Shown here in pieces: positions 11,207 to 24,700 of a DNA stretch of 64,000 nucleotides (within the stretch, counting starts at the first letter, position 1; every line of letters starts with the position of its first letter). The stretch is from assembly GCF_040958095.1 (NCBI RefSeq), contig NC_091188.1, positions 11,626,002-11,690,001 on the forward strand, read 5' to 3'. Source of the stretch: Procambarus clarkii. Its lineage: Eukaryota; Arthropoda; Malacostraca; Decapoda; Cambaridae. The notes under the pieces were generated by a model, which had not been told where the DNA came from, made no database searches, and saw only the letters and a list, made by a program, of their open reading frames with translations. A program made the translations under genes and the position numbers.

Positions 11207-11917
11207 ATAGGAGCTGCCTCGTATGGGCCAACAGGCCTTCTGCAGTTACCTTTGTTCTTATGTTCTTATGTTCTTATGTTTGCTCTATTCATTTGATGAA
11301 AAATAACACGTAATTAAGTATTTAATTAATTCCACGTATTTAGAGTTGCTAATGTAATTTTTAATTACGTATGTGTACTTATGTAAAACAGACTACACAA
11401 ACCCAAAAGCTTCAGTTTCTTTTAACTAAGTTGGTTCTCATTGCTTATAGCAGTTTTTTTTTAATTATACATATATCCCCCACCTCTTGCAAATGTTCTT
11501 GTAACCTGTCCCACCGAACGGTGTCCTTTCTAAACTGAGTATATTGCCACAACGACCAATCTCTCAAAAGCATTTGAATCTACGTAGCTAGATCTGCAGT
11601 GATAAGACATATTACTCATGAACAAATTACTCATATCTCTCCGTATCTTACCTACGAAATCTGCGCCTGAGGTTCTACGACTCAAAACTACCTGAGTGAT
11701 ACATGCTTTATGTATCACACTTTATTTTTATGTAGGGAGGACAATTCAGCAATAGCATAATAACAAACACCAACCCCAAACGGTATGCAGCACCTGTATT
11801 TAAATCCTTGATCATGTTAAATGTAAAAGAACTACGCATATTCTCGAGCGTCGCTGTCTTCAGTACTGTAGTGTAGAGTGCAGGCGATGAGTCACAATAA
11901 CGAGGCTAAAGTATGTT

Positions 11918-12058
11918 GACCAGACCACACACTAGAAGGTGAAGGGACGACGACGACGTTTCGGTCCGTCCTGGACCATTCTCAAGTCGATTGTGAGAAT
12001 AGTCCAGGACGGACCGAAACGTCGTCGTCCCTTCACCTTCTAGTGTGTGGTCTGGTCA
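11918..12058. repeat. Near-perfect hairpin repeat (141 bp)
   Basis: Arms 11918-11985 and 11996-12058 are complementary over about 65 bp, including CGTTTCGGTCCGTCCTGGAC and its complement; they differ by one 3-bp indel (an extra GAC) and a single base. A conserved leader CGATGAGTCACAATAACG lies just before. Related copies are at 53140-53335 (full hairpin) and 44415-44545 (one arm). Confidence 0.85.
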
Positions 12059-12223
12059 ATGTAGTGTAGAGTACTGAACACTACCAGTCCCAACTTCAAA
12101 GCTTCTCAGAGACAGAAACGGGACTCGCAGACACCACATGTTTTAGATTTAGCTACTTAGAACGAAATGTCCATGTAGCACGGGCTCTGGTGAGCCCGTA
12201 ATGGGGTTCATTACGGGCTCATC

Positions 12224-13055
12224 ATAAGAACAAAGGTAATTGCAGAAGGCCTATTGGCCCATACGAGGCAGCTCCTATTTATAACCACCCAATCCCACTC
12301 ATATACTATACATGTCCAACCCACACTTGAAACAATCGAGGGACCCCACCTCCACCACGGTACGCGATAATTGGTTCCACAAATCAACAACTCTGTTACC
12401 GAACCAGTATTTACCCAAGTCTTTCCTAAACCTGAACTTATCGAATTTATACACATTGTTTCGTGTTCTGTCTTGTGTTGATACTTTTAATACCCTATTA
12501 ATGTCCCCCTTTGTTATGTCCATTCATCCACTTGTAAACCTCTATCATGTTACCCGAAACTCTTCGCCTTTCCAGTGAATGCAATTTAAGCTTTTTTAAT
12601 CTTTCTTCATATGAAAGATTTCTTATTTGGGGAATTAACTTTGTCATCCTACGTTGGACACGTTCAAGTAAATTTATATCCATTCTATAGTACGGCGACC
12701 AAAACTGAACTACACAAACTGGAATCTAAATGGGGCCTAACCAGAGCAAGATATAGCTGAAGAACCACACCAGGTGTCTTGTTACTAACGCTTCGATTAA
12801 TAAATCCCAGTGTCCTATTTACCTTATTACGAACATTCATGCACTGATCCTCTGGTTTTAAATTCTTACTAATCATAACTCCCAGATCCCTTTCGTAATC
12901 CGACTTCGCAATCTCAACACCATCTAGCTCCTATCTTGTAACTCTATCATCATTACCTAGCCTCAAAACTTTACATTTATCACCATTAAACTGCATTTGC
13001 CAATCTTTTGAATATTTCAAAACCCTATTTAGATCAACTGGAAGTGAGTCTTTTT
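12224..13055 (-). pseudogene. Older CR1-like LINE copy 4, degraded
   Basis: The 3' part of ORF2 of the same family is here, broken into several frames. Recognisable pieces include [40 protein letters not shown] and [20 protein letters not shown]. There are frameshifts and a small insertion near 12715. The 3' end (12224) has only a trace of the octamer tail. It is clearly older than the other copies. Confidence 0.88.
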
Positions 13056-13239
13056 CCGTGTTAAAAGAAGCTAGCTCTTGATTTATACTCTGTAATCCTT
13101 CGAAGATTACAGACTATAATGCACGTTTCCTTACACCTGATGCCTCTGTTCACCGAGCAGTAAATAGGTAGCCGAGAGTTAGGCAACTGTTGTCGGATGC
13201 ATCCTTGGAAAGATCAGTCGTTGGCCTATGTTGTTATAG

Positions 13240-13500
13240 ATTCAGCTACTCGGAACAGGTTCCAAGTAGCACGGGCTATGGTGAGTCCGTAACTTACCTG
13301 GCACAGGAGCGGGGCAAGTAGCACGGGCTATGGTGAGTCCGTAGTGGACTTACCTGGCACAGGAGCGGTGCGTGGTGACTGGCCTAGGGCTCCTCTCTAT
13401 ATAGAAGGACCTCGATAAGCCTTTTACGGGCTATTCATGCCTGTGCCACCTCTTGGGTGACACTCTTCATCAATCAATCAATCAATAAGCCTTAACCAGA
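13240..13500 (-). repeat. Tandem CACGGGCTATGGTGAGTCCG hairpin module
   Basis: Two direct units of about 55-60 bp (AAGTAGCACGGGCTATGGTG, then CCTGGCACAGGAGCGG) are present, preceded by TTCAGCTACTCGGAACAGG. A separate block with ACGGGCTATTCATGCCTGTG and CCACCTCTTGGGTGACAC follows and recurs at 14425-14480. The core can fold with a 7-bp stem (ACGGGCT/AGCCCGT). Confidence 0.65.
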
Positions 13501-13684
13501 CTTCCTGCTCCCGACAATAGCAAACCATAGAGAGTAGTAGATTCAGATTGATTATAAAAATATAAATTGCGCACTTTTTTGTTTCTTTTTTAAGTAGTGC
13601 AGCATTTTATTGTATTTCAGACTGCTCCACAATTTCGAAACCTTTTTTGCATACAATTTTTGCTTCGGTTATTTCGGACTTGGA

Positions 13685-13860
13685 AAACATCGGAGATTCA
13701 AGTTCAAGTATGTTTATTGAGACAAGAAAAAAAATACATCTGAAAGGGATAGAATAGCTTAGGCTATTTCTATCCTCATCTACTTCAAGTCCCTCAAGGG
13801 GCGCACAAATTCAGTGAGTACAGATACACAAATCACAATACAAGAATCCCATTTAACATT
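13685..13860 (-). repeat. LINE-like 3' tail family 2
   Basis: On the minus strand it reads GATAGAAATAGCCTAAGC, then TTGTCTCAATAAACATACTT and a GAACTTGAA tail. A plus-strand copy is at 15975-16065 (GTAGAAATAGCCTAAGCTAC ... CAATAAACATACTTGAACTT). Confidence 0.6.
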
Positions 13861-14069
13861 CCCCAGTTAGTATAGTAAGCACAGCATATAAGTGTTATTC
13901 TCTAGGGGCAAAATTATTGTAGCTCCTAAGTATTAACATCGGAGAAATATTTGTTCCGTGAGCGGTGTCTGTGACTAATGTTGCAACTCTTTAAAACAGC
14001 AGTTTCCAACCGGGAGTGCAATGGTCGCCACAATTTCAAGGGATCCTTGAGAATGTCCGTTTCGGTCCG

Positions 14070-14215
14070 TTTCTGCTCGAAACGCTTTGCGTAATATTGG
14101 CTTTAGGCATTGTATGTACTAGCTCTATCTATAAATTCATCAATATTTGTATCACACCTTGTATGTATGTACTTTACCTGAATAAACATTTGAATTTTTT
14201 AATTTGAATTTGAAT
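14070..14215 (+). repeat. Dispersed LINE 3' UTR copy
   Basis: The block CGAAACGCTTTGCGTAATAT, then GGCATTGTATGTACTAGCTC and AATAAACATTTGAA with an AATTTGAATTTG tail, matches the 3' ends at 2588, 35690, 48785 and 59345. No coding part is kept. Confidence 0.75.
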
Positions 14216-14999
14216 AATATTATGTATTGTATTGTACTCGTAATAAAATAAGATTTACTTATAAATGTGTTGAGTTAAATGTCTCCTGGTATCATTTACA
14301 AGCAGTTTTTTTTTTTTTCACACTTGGTCCGGGAGACATCTCCCGTCACGCAGGGTGCAGTTGCGCCTCCACAGATCTCCAGTATCATCTTTTGATACTG
14401 GTAATGGCTCGAAAGGGCCACCACTTACGGGCTATTCATGCCCGTGCCACCTCTTGGGTGGCTTAATCTTCATCAATCAAGCAGTTTTGACTGAGAATTA
14501 CAATGCAGGGCTTGTGACACACGAATGTATATACTTGTCGAAGTAATGGCTGCTGTCGATTTTGCTACCTCTATCTAGTTTGTTGTAGGTGTCCACAGGT
14601 GGAAGGTCGACCGTTGTAGGAATGTAGGGAGTCCACAGGCGAGAACGTGGTTGGAAAAGGGGGGAATGAAATATGAATGACTGAGAATCCTTACTTTAAG
14701 GGATACCTCTGAACAACGGACACTAGCACAACGTTAATTCTCCAGGAGGAAATTGTCGACGTGTTAACAAAACCGATGCACGCCACGATATGTTGACCCA
14801 TTCTCAATATAACACGGAATGGTGCCTTAAAATTTATCATGACCCAAAACTTCACGACAAAATGGAAAGCAGTATACTATGAAACCAAATAATAATCCAT
14901 GACCAGAGAAGCTTTGTAACATCTCAAGTCCAAAAACACAAATATATATATTTATGTATACATTAGGAATGACCGTCACACAGTTAGTTTAGTTCATTT

Positions 15000-15262
15000 A
15001 TTATGCACCCCATACCCATCTTGTGGGCGGTAGTGGAAAGGGTTACAGAGGCACATAATGGGCTCAGGGACTGAACCCCACAATTCATTTAGCTAAGCAA
15101 GTTACAATCTTGATGAGCTCCTCCTGTGCCAGGTAAGTCCAATTCGGGCTCACCATAGCCCGTGCTACTTGCCCCGCTCCTGTGCCAGGTAAGCTACGGG
15201 CTCACCATAGCCCGTGCTACTTGGAACTTGTTCCGAGTAGCTGAATCTATAACAACATAGGA
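15000..15262 (+). repeat. Same hairpin-module family, opposite orientation
   Basis: GCTCCTGTGCCAGGTAAG and CGGGCTCACCATAGCCCGTG occur twice, ending in TTCCGAGTAGCTGAATCTAT, the mirror of 13225-13380. A leading block TTATGCACCCCATACCCATC recurs at 16284. Confidence 0.65.
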
Positions 15263-15974
15263 ATGACCACATTAGGACACGAACACCAAACTAGCAGCAC
15301 ATAGCTGTTATTACGGGCCAGACATCAATAAAAGCTTTACCCACTGTTGAGATCCTGAGTCAAACGAACATTTCTTCCCGCATTAGCTGTTTCAGGCATC
15401 ACAGTGCCAAAATTAAATTTAAACAGGAACTAATCACACTCGAAACGTTGAGCATCCATATATTATGAGGGGCAGACTACACATTGCACATAAAACAGCA
15501 AATAGCTAAACACTTCCAATCCACCAAGAAACTGGGTCACATGTAAGCACATGCAGCCAAGATCACGCTAACTTTACCGGCCAAAGAAAACGAGAACATT
15601 GCAACATCAACATCAGGCATCATCGTGATCTGACGCCATCACAACAACATCCATCACCGCCTACTACTCGAATCAAGCGTAGACTTTTTTTTAAATTCAT
15701 TATTCACAACATTATTTAGTGTATGTGGGTTGGGGTGTGAATAGATGAGGGTAGTATCATCAGCAATTAACTTTCAGAAATCCACGATCGTCGTCGCCCC
15801 TAAATCAACACAACAACTTCCAGAAATATCGTTTATCAAACGGTCAACAGTGTCGTGCTACCCTACAGGTGCCACTTGTGAGGAGGTCAATAGAAAAATT
15901 TATCACGCAAATTGCTCGTATCATAAAGAATATGACAGTGTCGCCGGCGCTTCTTACAGTACTGCCTTAGGAAT

Positions 15975-16065
15975 AATTAAGCGGGGTAGAAATAGCCTAA
16001 GCTACTCTTTCCCTTTGAGATGTATTTCTTTCTTGTCTCAATAAACATACTTGAACTTGAGGAGT
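15975..16065 (+). repeat. LINE-like 3' tail family 2, plus-strand copy
   Basis: It has the same order as 13685-13860 in opposite orientation and ends in CTTGAACTTGAGG. Only a 3' end is kept. Confidence 0.6.
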
Positions 16066-16344
16066 AACTATCGGGTAGTGAGAGCAAGCTCTTCATCCAA
16101 TGATCAGATGAAGCTTTGCGTTATTGTATCTGCTGGGTATCTTAACTTCTCCACACTTGAGTGCTTACTTACACATCTGTTACCTCATCCTGGTACCATT
16201 GTGAGACTCCATTTGGATGATGCAGTACAATTTCTTGACATTAGATATCATCCTAATGAAGAGCTTAGTTTATAGTTAAATTCTTATGCACCCTATACCC
16301 ATCCCTTGGCCAAGGTCGCAAAAGACTAATAAATCATTCTTCTT

Positions 16345-16440
16345 GAGATGATTTCGGGGCTTTAGTGTCCCCGCGGCCCGGTCCTCGACCAGGCCTCCAC
16401 CCCCAGGAAGCAGCCCGTGACAGCTGACTAACACCCTAAT
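16345..16440 (-). repeat. Dispersed repeat, GGCCTGGTCGAGGACCGGGC block
   Basis: On the minus strand GGAGGCCTGGTCGAGGACCG, then GGGGACACTAAAGCCCCGAA and ATCATCTCAAGAAG, collinear with 40640-40720. Confidence 0.65.
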
Positions 16441-17226
16441 ATTTCCCTTCTTTAGGCCTCCTCTCCACCATTGAAGGTCTATAATTATCTGATCCTCTCC
16501 TCTGGCCTCAGCTACATTTTGTCATTCACCATGGCGGCCGCTCCAAGCATATTAAGCACTAAATGTCCCTTCTCTTGCTTGCCTACATTCAACTTCCATT
16601 GCACTCCTGAAAAAACAAAGGATCCTAAACCTCTAAACAGCCGTCTCCACCCAGCACAGACCTAGTATTACCTGCTCCTTCCACAGTTATTATGCCATCC
16701 ACGACTTATATTTATCTACATGGCAATAACCTGTCCTATCACTCCCCTGGCCGAGCGATGTAAAGGATAGTCATAATTGATTCAGGAATTGGACTCTAAT
16801 ATTAAGTCAAAATTATGGCTAGGTCTGAGGTTTTGTCTCCAATATATTGGGGAGGGGGGGATGATATAAAATCATAGTGAACAAATAACTTTTATTATTT
16901 CAAAGATGGGTTCATATAGAAACTTAATTCTACTAAAATCAGTTTTATCTTGTAGATTACAGTAGTGATGAATGTTAAGGACTTAGCTCTTAGAATTAAG
17001 AATTTACAAATAAACTTTCTTACCACATTAAAATAAATTAAATTAACATTTACTAACAGTATTACTTGTAATGGAAAAATAATTGTCCAAACTGCAGATA
17101 ATATCTTTGAAGAAAAAGCCACCAAATACTTCTCAGTCATAAAATGTCTTATTATTGTTATTTTCAACTGTAAAATTATTAAAACACAGTAAATAGTTTT
17201 TCAAGATATTTTGTTATTGCTAAAAT
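16441..17226. other. PSMD1 3' UTR and downstream flank
   Basis: The lower-coordinate side of the PSMD1 stop. It contains a candidate poly(A) signal at 16891-16896 and otherwise shows no gene. Confidence 0.4.
16891..16896 (-). promoter_or_regulatory. Candidate PSMD1 polyadenylation signal
   Basis: A minus-strand AATAAA lies about 330 nt past the PSMD1 stop and is the first canonical hexamer noticed downstream. No cleavage site can be seen directly, so this is a suggestion from position only. Confidence 0.4.
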
Positions 17227-18726
17227 CTAATCTTCATCAACATATCTGAAGGGCTCGGGAGGATCTGGCTCAGTTTCTTCTTCAGTTTTGGGACCCAGAG
17301 CAGGAACAGGCTGGACCAATTCTTCACTGTCTTCAGGTTTCGTATCTCTCATCAAAATGATTCCGCCAATGCTGAGTTCCTTCACCGGGGCATAGCGTGA
17401 TCCCTCTGCCATGCGTACAACTTTAAGCTGGCCTTTCATTACTCGTGCAGGATTACTTAGCAAATCAAAAGCAGGTTCCTCTTTCTTCTTCTCTTCTTCC
17501 TTTTTCTTTTCTTCTTTCTCCTTTTCCTTCTCTTTTTCTTCCTTTTCCTTTTTCTCCTTTTCTTCATCAACGTCCATCTTTTCATCTTTCTGTTCCTTTT
17601 TCTTTCTTTCGTCATCTTTCTTCTTTGCTTTTGCTGTTATAGAGAGAACTGCTGTTACCTTCTCTGCTACTTCCTTCTTTTTCTCTTCTAGAGGTGCTGG
17701 ATATCCATAGGTGGAGGGTTTAGCATTTGAGAGAAACTGCATCTTTGGCATTTTTAATTCAGAGTTTAAACCAATTAGGCAAGTAGGTGTGAAAGCCATT
17801 GACAAGAAATGTGCCAATGGGAACCAGTACCAGAACTGAGTGAAAACAAACATGCCAACAACTGAAGTCATACTGGTATGCCCTGTGCGAGATTGCAAGG
17901 AAATGGTCATGTTGCGTCCACCAGCATCAATAATTCCCTGAGCAAGAATAGCTCCAAACTTTGCAATAGAATCTTCATGTTTATCTCCAATGACTTTCGA
18001 ATACAACTGTCGGAAATCTTTCACTTTGGAACAAGTGGATTCTGTTTGCTGTATGAGTACAAGAGCAGACGCAATGAGAGCTCCTTGGCGAACAAAATTC
18101 ACAGGATCATTAGTGAGTGGTTCTAGCAGACCCAAGGCTTCCTTCTGTCCAGTGCCTGAACATGCAACACCCAAAGCCATGGCAGCACCGTACCGAACAT
18201 GAGGATTGTAAGATTCAGACAGGAGAGATACCATGCTTGGCATTTGCTCAGGTGATCTGAACAGCAAGAACCCCAAAGCTTCTACAGCAGCCCGTCTTAC
18301 ATCATTATCCACATCAGAAACTGCTACATGCAGCAATCTCTTCATAGCTGGAGTTGACGCAGTGCCACAATAAGCCATAGCCACAGTGTACATTGCAGCT
18401 CGTCTTAAAATTGCATCCTTATCTTCACTAAGTTCTGTGATGAGACGATCGGCCTGATCTTGCTGGCCATACATATTCAGAGCAATGCCCTGGGCTAAGC
18501 CTCGTAGAATTTTCTCGTGCTGTGTATCTCGTGCATAATTAACCATATCAGACACAGCTTGTTCATTTGCAGATCCCAACATAACTAAGCCCATTGCCAA
18601 TCCTGCTGCTTCTCCTGTAACAGCATCATCTTGGAAAAGTGAATATTTTAATTGCTCATATACATCTGTGCGCTGCGTACCCATGGCTGCTAGACCCAAA
18701 CCCAGGCAGCCACCATGACGAACAAT
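17227..18726 (-). CDS. PSMD1: PSMD1 coding exon 9 (long terminal exon)
   Basis: The exon is 1500 bp including the TAG stop. The acceptor TTTGTTTCAG puts the first codon at Ile of [17 protein letters not shown]; the in-frame ATG at 18735 lies in the intron and is not a start. The exon holds most of the toroid repeats, the KEKE tract and the C-terminal domain ([12 protein letters not shown], then [14 protein letters not shown]). Confidence 0.97.
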   Translation of the reverse strand: MVRHGGCLGLGLAAMGTQRTDVYEQLKYSLFQDDAVTGEAAGLAMGLVMLGSANEQAVSDMVNYARDTQHEKILRGLAQGIALNMYGQQDQADRLITELSEDKDAILRRAAMYTVAMAYCGTASTPAMKRLLHVAVSDVDNDVRRAAVEALGFLLFRSPEQMPSMVSLLSESYNPHVRYGAAMALGVACSGTGQKEALGLLEPLTNDPVNFVRQGALIASALVLIQQTESTCSKVKDFRQLYSKVIGDKHEDSIAKFGAILAQGIIDAGGRNMTISLQSRTGHTSMTSVVGMFVFTQFWYWFPLAHFLSMAFTPTCLIGLNSELKMPKMQFLSNAKPSTYGYPAPLEEKKKEVAEKVTAVLSITAKAKKKDDERKKKEQKDEKMDVDEEKEKKEKEEKEKEKEKEEKKKEEEKKKEEPAFDLLSNPARVMKGQLKVVRMAEGSRYAPVKELSIGGIILMRDTKPEDSEELVQPVPALGPKTEEETEPDPPEPFRYVDED

Positions 18727-21700
18727 CTGAAACAAAAGATTATATTAATAGTAAGAAAAACTAAATAAAATTTAAAGCTTTAATAAAAACATGATAAATA
18801 CAGTATAAAATTTTGTTTTATTTCCAGTGGCTAGATTTTATTTTGGGCTGGGATCCATTTTTTGATAATCGGCATATTAATTCAGACAAAATAATATGTG
18901 ATTTATCCAGTATTAACCCTTAAGCTGTGGTCATCTTCATATAAAGATTTAAAGAACTATTGTCTGGGTTTTACACATATGATATGCAGCCACACAGAGT
19001 GCCTCCACCCAGTAATTATCAAAAGAAGTAATTAATTATCAAAAGAAGGCACCAAGCCGGGAAGGCTATGTAGCACCATCAAATAAGCGGGATATTCATA
19101 GGGCACTAAATATCACTAAGGATGCCAATATGAGAACAAAAGCACACGAGGTGAACGACATCGAAGGTATCCGAATTGCCAAGAATTCTATCAAGAAAAA
19201 AAATCACCTCAAGGTAAGGGACAAGTGACCACGAGAGACGGTCGGAAAGCAAGACACACGTTCGTCCTGGAAGTCCGGACATTCAACAAGGATATGCATG
19301 ACTGTAAGAGGGACAATGCAGTTTAGACTCCACCCAGTAAAATGATAAATATTCACTCATTTTCGTGTTTTACTTACATTTTGCAAACAAATGAATAATT
19401 ATATAATGAAAAATAATTTTTTGTATTTTTGTGCACAGGAGGGTTCATAGCGGCTGTCTAAGGGTTAAATGGGAAACCCCCTTTGAATTCCAAACTCCAA
19501 CAAAATACAGAGGAATACATACTATGCATACATAATGAGAAAATCAATTGGAGCAATGAGGTGACTCGAACCGGCAATCAAGGAACTCCTAGCTGCACAC
19601 CTTCTCCCCTGTACGATGACTTGGCGTTATACAACCTGGGATTCCATTGAATCCACAAGAAGTCTGAAGGCTTCTACTGAAGCCTGTCCAAGTTTTACAT
19701 ATCACCCCCCAAGCACTTTAGTGTAGGGAAAGTAGTTTATCAACCATATGCTCCTACTTCAGCTACACACAGTTACACTAAAATTCCAAAATGCTCAACA
19801 AAAATATGTCTAACATTAATAAAATTATATGAGTTGTGTAAATTTGGATAGGTTAGGTACATTTTAAAACAATAGTCAACAGTAATGGAATGTTATGGCA
19901 CCTAATTGGTGTACATTGAAGTGTTCGGTGTAAATGTTAGACCCCAATTTTTCCCGATATGCAATTTCAACGGAACTTTCTTTTATAGATCAGGAAAATC
20001 TTTTTACAGTATTTATTGGATTGAATATATGCTGTTATTTTTGGGGGGGAATTGTTTACTTGTATTTATTGAAGATTTTTTTTTATCTGAAGCTTACTTG
20101 TTTTAAGAATAAATTGTATGTGGAAATGTAGTGTAGTATCGAAATTACTCTTTGAAAATGATTTAAAGTGTACGACTTTTTACAAAAAAATAGCAGTTTT
20201 CCAACCATGACATGACCTTTCCTCACTTGTGGCTCGTGAATTATATAGATTCGTTATGTTATAATGATATTGTGTATTTATCTTATGATTTGTGATGGTT
20301 TAAGAACATAAGAACAAAGGCAACTGCAGAAGGCCTGTTGGCCCATACGAGGCAGCTCCTATTTATAACCACCCAATCCCACTCATATACATGTCCAACC
20401 CATGCTTGAAACAATCGAGGGACCCCACCTCCACAATGTTACGCGGCAATTGGTTCCACAAATCAACAACCCTGTTACTGAACCAGTATTTACCCAAGTC
20501 TTTCCTAAATCTAAACTTATCCAATTTATACCCATTGTTTCGTGTTCTGTCTTGTGTTGATACTTTTAATACCCTATTAATATCCCCTTTGTTATGTCCA
20601 TTCACCCACTTGTAAACCTCTATCATGTCACCCCTAACTCTTCGCCTTTCCAGTGAATGCAACTTAAGCTTTGTTAATCTTTCTTCATATGAAAGATTTC
20701 TAATTTGGGGAATTAACCTAATCATCCTACGCTGGACACGTTCAAGTGAATTTATATCCATTCTATAATATGGCGACCAAAACTGAACTGCATAATCTAA
20801 ATGGGGCCTAACTAGAGCAAGATATAGCTTGAGAACCACACCAGGTGTCTTGTTACTAACGCTGCGATTAATAAATCCAAGTGTCCGATTTGTCTTATTA
20901 CGAACATTTATGCATTGATCCTTTTGTTTTAAATTCTTACTAATCATAACTCCCAGATCCCTTTCGCAATTCGACTTCGCAATCTCAACACCATCTAGCT
21001 CGTATCTTGTAACCCTATCATCATTACCTAACCTCAGAACTTTACATTTATCAGCATTAAACTGCATCTGCCAATCCTTCGACCATTTCAAAACCCTATC
21101 TAGATCAACTTGAAGTGATAGTGAGTCCTCCTCCGAATTAATTTCCCTACCGATTTTCGTATCATCGGCAAATTTGCAAATGTTGCTACTCAAACCTGAA
21201 TCTAAATCATTTATATATATTATAAACAACAGAGGTCCCAGGACAGAGCCCTGAGGCACCCCACTTACAACATTTTCCCACTCTGACTTGACTCCATTTA
21301 TACTAACTCTGTTTCCTTTGGTATAGCCATGCCCTAATCCAGCTTAATATAGCAAACTAATTTTGTAATTTTGTTTACAATAATAAATCAGATTTTGTGG
21401 GTTTGAAACCTCAAAACTTGTCCATTCTCTAGAAAACAGATAAAACTCTCTAGCTAAGTTAAAAGATTATTCATAAACATTTAAATATTCATTTCTTTCA
21501 TGCATAATTTATTGAAAATACACATTGTTGTTGCTCTGGTTCTTTAGGGAATGCCTTTGCAAACATTTTGACACCATATTTTTGGCTATAACCCAACAAA
21601 TAACTGAGAAAATATAAAATAATTGTAAACCATTTAAGCATCACTGAGCGGGACCTGTCAAGCCAACTATGTTTACATTTGGGAACATGAGGAGAGGAGC

Positions 21701-24700
21701 AAAATCCATTATATATACACTTTTGTTTTTGCACGTGTTCTGTAGACAATTCACATGTGAACATTTTGACACCAAATTTATAGTTATAACCTAACAAAAA
21801 GCCTAGAAAACAAAATGATTGTAAACATTTTTCGTACCACTGAGTGGCCCGTGACCACCCTGCGGAGTGCGGTACATTTGTAGTCGGGAACGCATGGAGA
21901 AGCCAGACCACTAATGTTAACCATACATAGTTTGGAAGGTTTTATGTTAATATGCTGTGGCTTAAAATGTAATTCTTTTATATGGAGCAATATTGTGCAA
22001 TTTAGAAGCTGAGGCCATGCCTCAGCCCCAAACTTGTCACAAGTTAAAAGTAAATGTGAGGTGGCATTTAAAACATTGAATGGAAACTCATTAGAAAACA
22101 ACAATTAAATCAAATAGACACGATAATCATGTGGTATCCCTTACCGGGGATACTTAATTATAAGACAATATTTCACAGGAAAAGCAGAGAACTCACATCA
22201 CTGGTGGCATCTTTTGTTTGATTAAGAAGGTATTCAATTATATTGGCACCGTGATTCGCATGAATTAGTCCCAAGGCATACAGTGAGCCACTCTCAGCAT
22301 ATCCTGGACTGTTGGATTCCTTTGGCAAGTATGCTTGCATTAATGTGAGTGCTTCTTTTTCATGACCACGATGGATCACCCCTAGAGAAGCTGTTGCAGT
22401 CATCTTGGCCCAATTTGTTGCCCGGGACAACCATTCCAAATTATCTCTGCAAGAAAGCACAAATTATAAGTAACTTCAAGCCTGATTATTACATAGTAAA
22501 TCCTCAAAAACTGGATTTTTAATATAATGGAAACCTTTAAAATTTACAATGAATTGACAATCTGAAAAATGTTTCAGTCTGGAAGAGGAAAGCTCATCTC
22601 TCAAAACCATGACAAAATCTGAATCGACTTGACAATACTAGGCAATTATACACATTTTAAATTTAACATAAGAATGTTATCATTAATGTTGTAAATCACA
22701 ATCATACAATTACAGTTTCAATATTCTACTTAATGTATGTTTCTTCACTTCCCTGGTTCATTATAGTATGTCTAGCAAATGACCAAATCTACACATTATT
22801 GAAACGAAAACAACATTTTGGTGTTGTGAAAGGCACAGCAGTGCCATCCTTGCCTTGCACTTCACTAGTGGTTTAATCTAGGTTCGAGCCAGGAAGCTTC
22901 AAGTGTTCACCCCCAATTAGTCCAACAGTAATTGGGGATCTAGTTGCAAACTAATTGGCAGGTTGTATCCCAAGGAAAACTAGAAGGGTAAAGCTTAGCA
23001 TGACCTATGAGAGGAGAACACTATAAACCTGATAGCAGGAGACAGAAGTTGTTTATTCCTGTACCCACCTGGGTAAAGAGAAAGATAATACATTGTGTAT
23101 TACCATGGATAAACAACCACCACCAACCTTCAAAAGAATTTCATACTACAGCCTGGCACAGAAATAAATTTTATTGTTGATATGTCCTATATAGTGAGCC
23201 ATTGAAGAAGTTCTTCTTGATAAAGCTATCAAGCTGTATAGTACAGTACACCAAAAGCTTTTCAAGTGACTGCTGATTAAGAATAATAAAATAAATAAAT
23301 AATAATAATAAAAAGACTAGTAAAAATAGCAGCAAAGAAAGTAATGCCTTACCTAAGGAACTGATCAGATGTTGTACCACAATGCATAAAAGCATTAGCA
23401 ATAACAGTTGCGGTATGACACACCGATGCACGAACTGCTTCTTTACTATGCCGCAAGATTAACATATCTGTATGATTGTTAGCGATGAGAAATTGAAGGT
23501 GCTGCTCAATAGTCATTTCACCACTAAGGATCCTAGCAAGCTTTTCAACTCGATTCTGATGAGTTTTTTCAAGCTCAGTCTGGAATAAGAAAAAATAGTC
23601 AAATTTATGACAGTATCAGTAAAGTATTAACAACATTATGATAATCATCAGTAAAGTTCCTTTCAATAAAATAAAAAAATATTATTCCTATATCTGGGGT
23701 TGAACCTGCCCATCCTCCAGAAAGTGGAAGATTTATATGGCTATGTGAAATGTTAAAGCAATGAAAGAAGGCAGAGATAATCTGCAAGAAAAAAAGCTTT
23801 ATGTACCAAGTTTTAGCAAAACAAAACAAAAGAAGTTAAATTTAAAGATATGAAGTAAAAAATATTTGTAATGAACTAAAATGAAACGAGTCTTCATCCT
23901 TAACACCTTCGTTGCCACGGCAGGCGACTCACCACCCACCCCAAGGTAGCCCTAACGGGTGTACGTGAACTCGCCACCACCAACAAATGTTTATAGCTTT
24001 ATGACCTTAATTTTCATGCTACGTCATTCAATTTGATACCAAATAGTTCACAATAGAATGCTGTAAAAGGGTATTTATATATAAGAACATATAAGTCTCA
24101 CTTCTCTATACTTTCAATGAAAACTCATTAACCCTCATACGTGTTTCATTCAATGCTATCGTCACGGATTGGCTCTGTTCTTGATCAGTATCCATCTGGA
24201 AGTCAATTTCCAGTGTTTATAAAGCCGGTAACAACAAATACCCGAGATAAAATAACCGGAATGGGGGAACTTTTTTAACTCGAGGGAAGGCCGCGGCTGT
24301 CACGAGAACAGCGAGTCTCCAGTGTGGGTGGGCACCCACACGGTGGGGTCAGGATGCCACATGAGGTATACAGAGAATGGGAAGAAGTTGGCACTCATTT
24401 TAAAACACGTCCCATAGTATTCGGACAATAAACAGAATTTTTACCAATTTTTAAATTATTGATGTCATTTGCATCATCACGCATACATGTACTTCCTATT
24501 TAGGTTTTACGGGGGAATATGTGGCATTAGGCAATGAAAGTCTTAACACTTTTGCGGCCCGATCAAGCATATTCCGTCATGGAACAAAAATTCGGAGTCC
24601 CATGATGATGCAAACGGCGTCATTAATTAACAAATTTGTAAAAATTTAATATATTGTCCAAATACTATGGGACTTGTTTTAAAATGCGCGCCAACATCTT

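Larger units (their letters stand above)
7799..11280 (+). mobile_element. CR1-like non-LTR retrotransposon, copy 1, 5'-truncated within ORF1
   Basis: The copy begins abruptly inside ORF1 at about codon 140 of the full-length copy, continues through an intact ORF2, and ends in a short 3' UTR followed by three TTCTTATG octamers (about 11252-11280). Octamer-repeat 3' ends are a known CR1 hallmark. It is very similar to the full-length inverse copy at 36530-40460. 5' truncation is the usual product of target-primed reverse transcription. Confidence 0.93.

Noticed and set aside
17411-17710. Ser/Phe-rich ORF of 99 codons on the plus strand
   Set aside because: It is the antisense shadow of the Lys/Glu KEKE tract of PSMD1.
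18727-18735. ATG at 18735 as the start of a separate 502-aa gene
   Set aside because: These bases are the intron end before a TTTGTTTCAG acceptor; the frame is the last exon of PSMD1.
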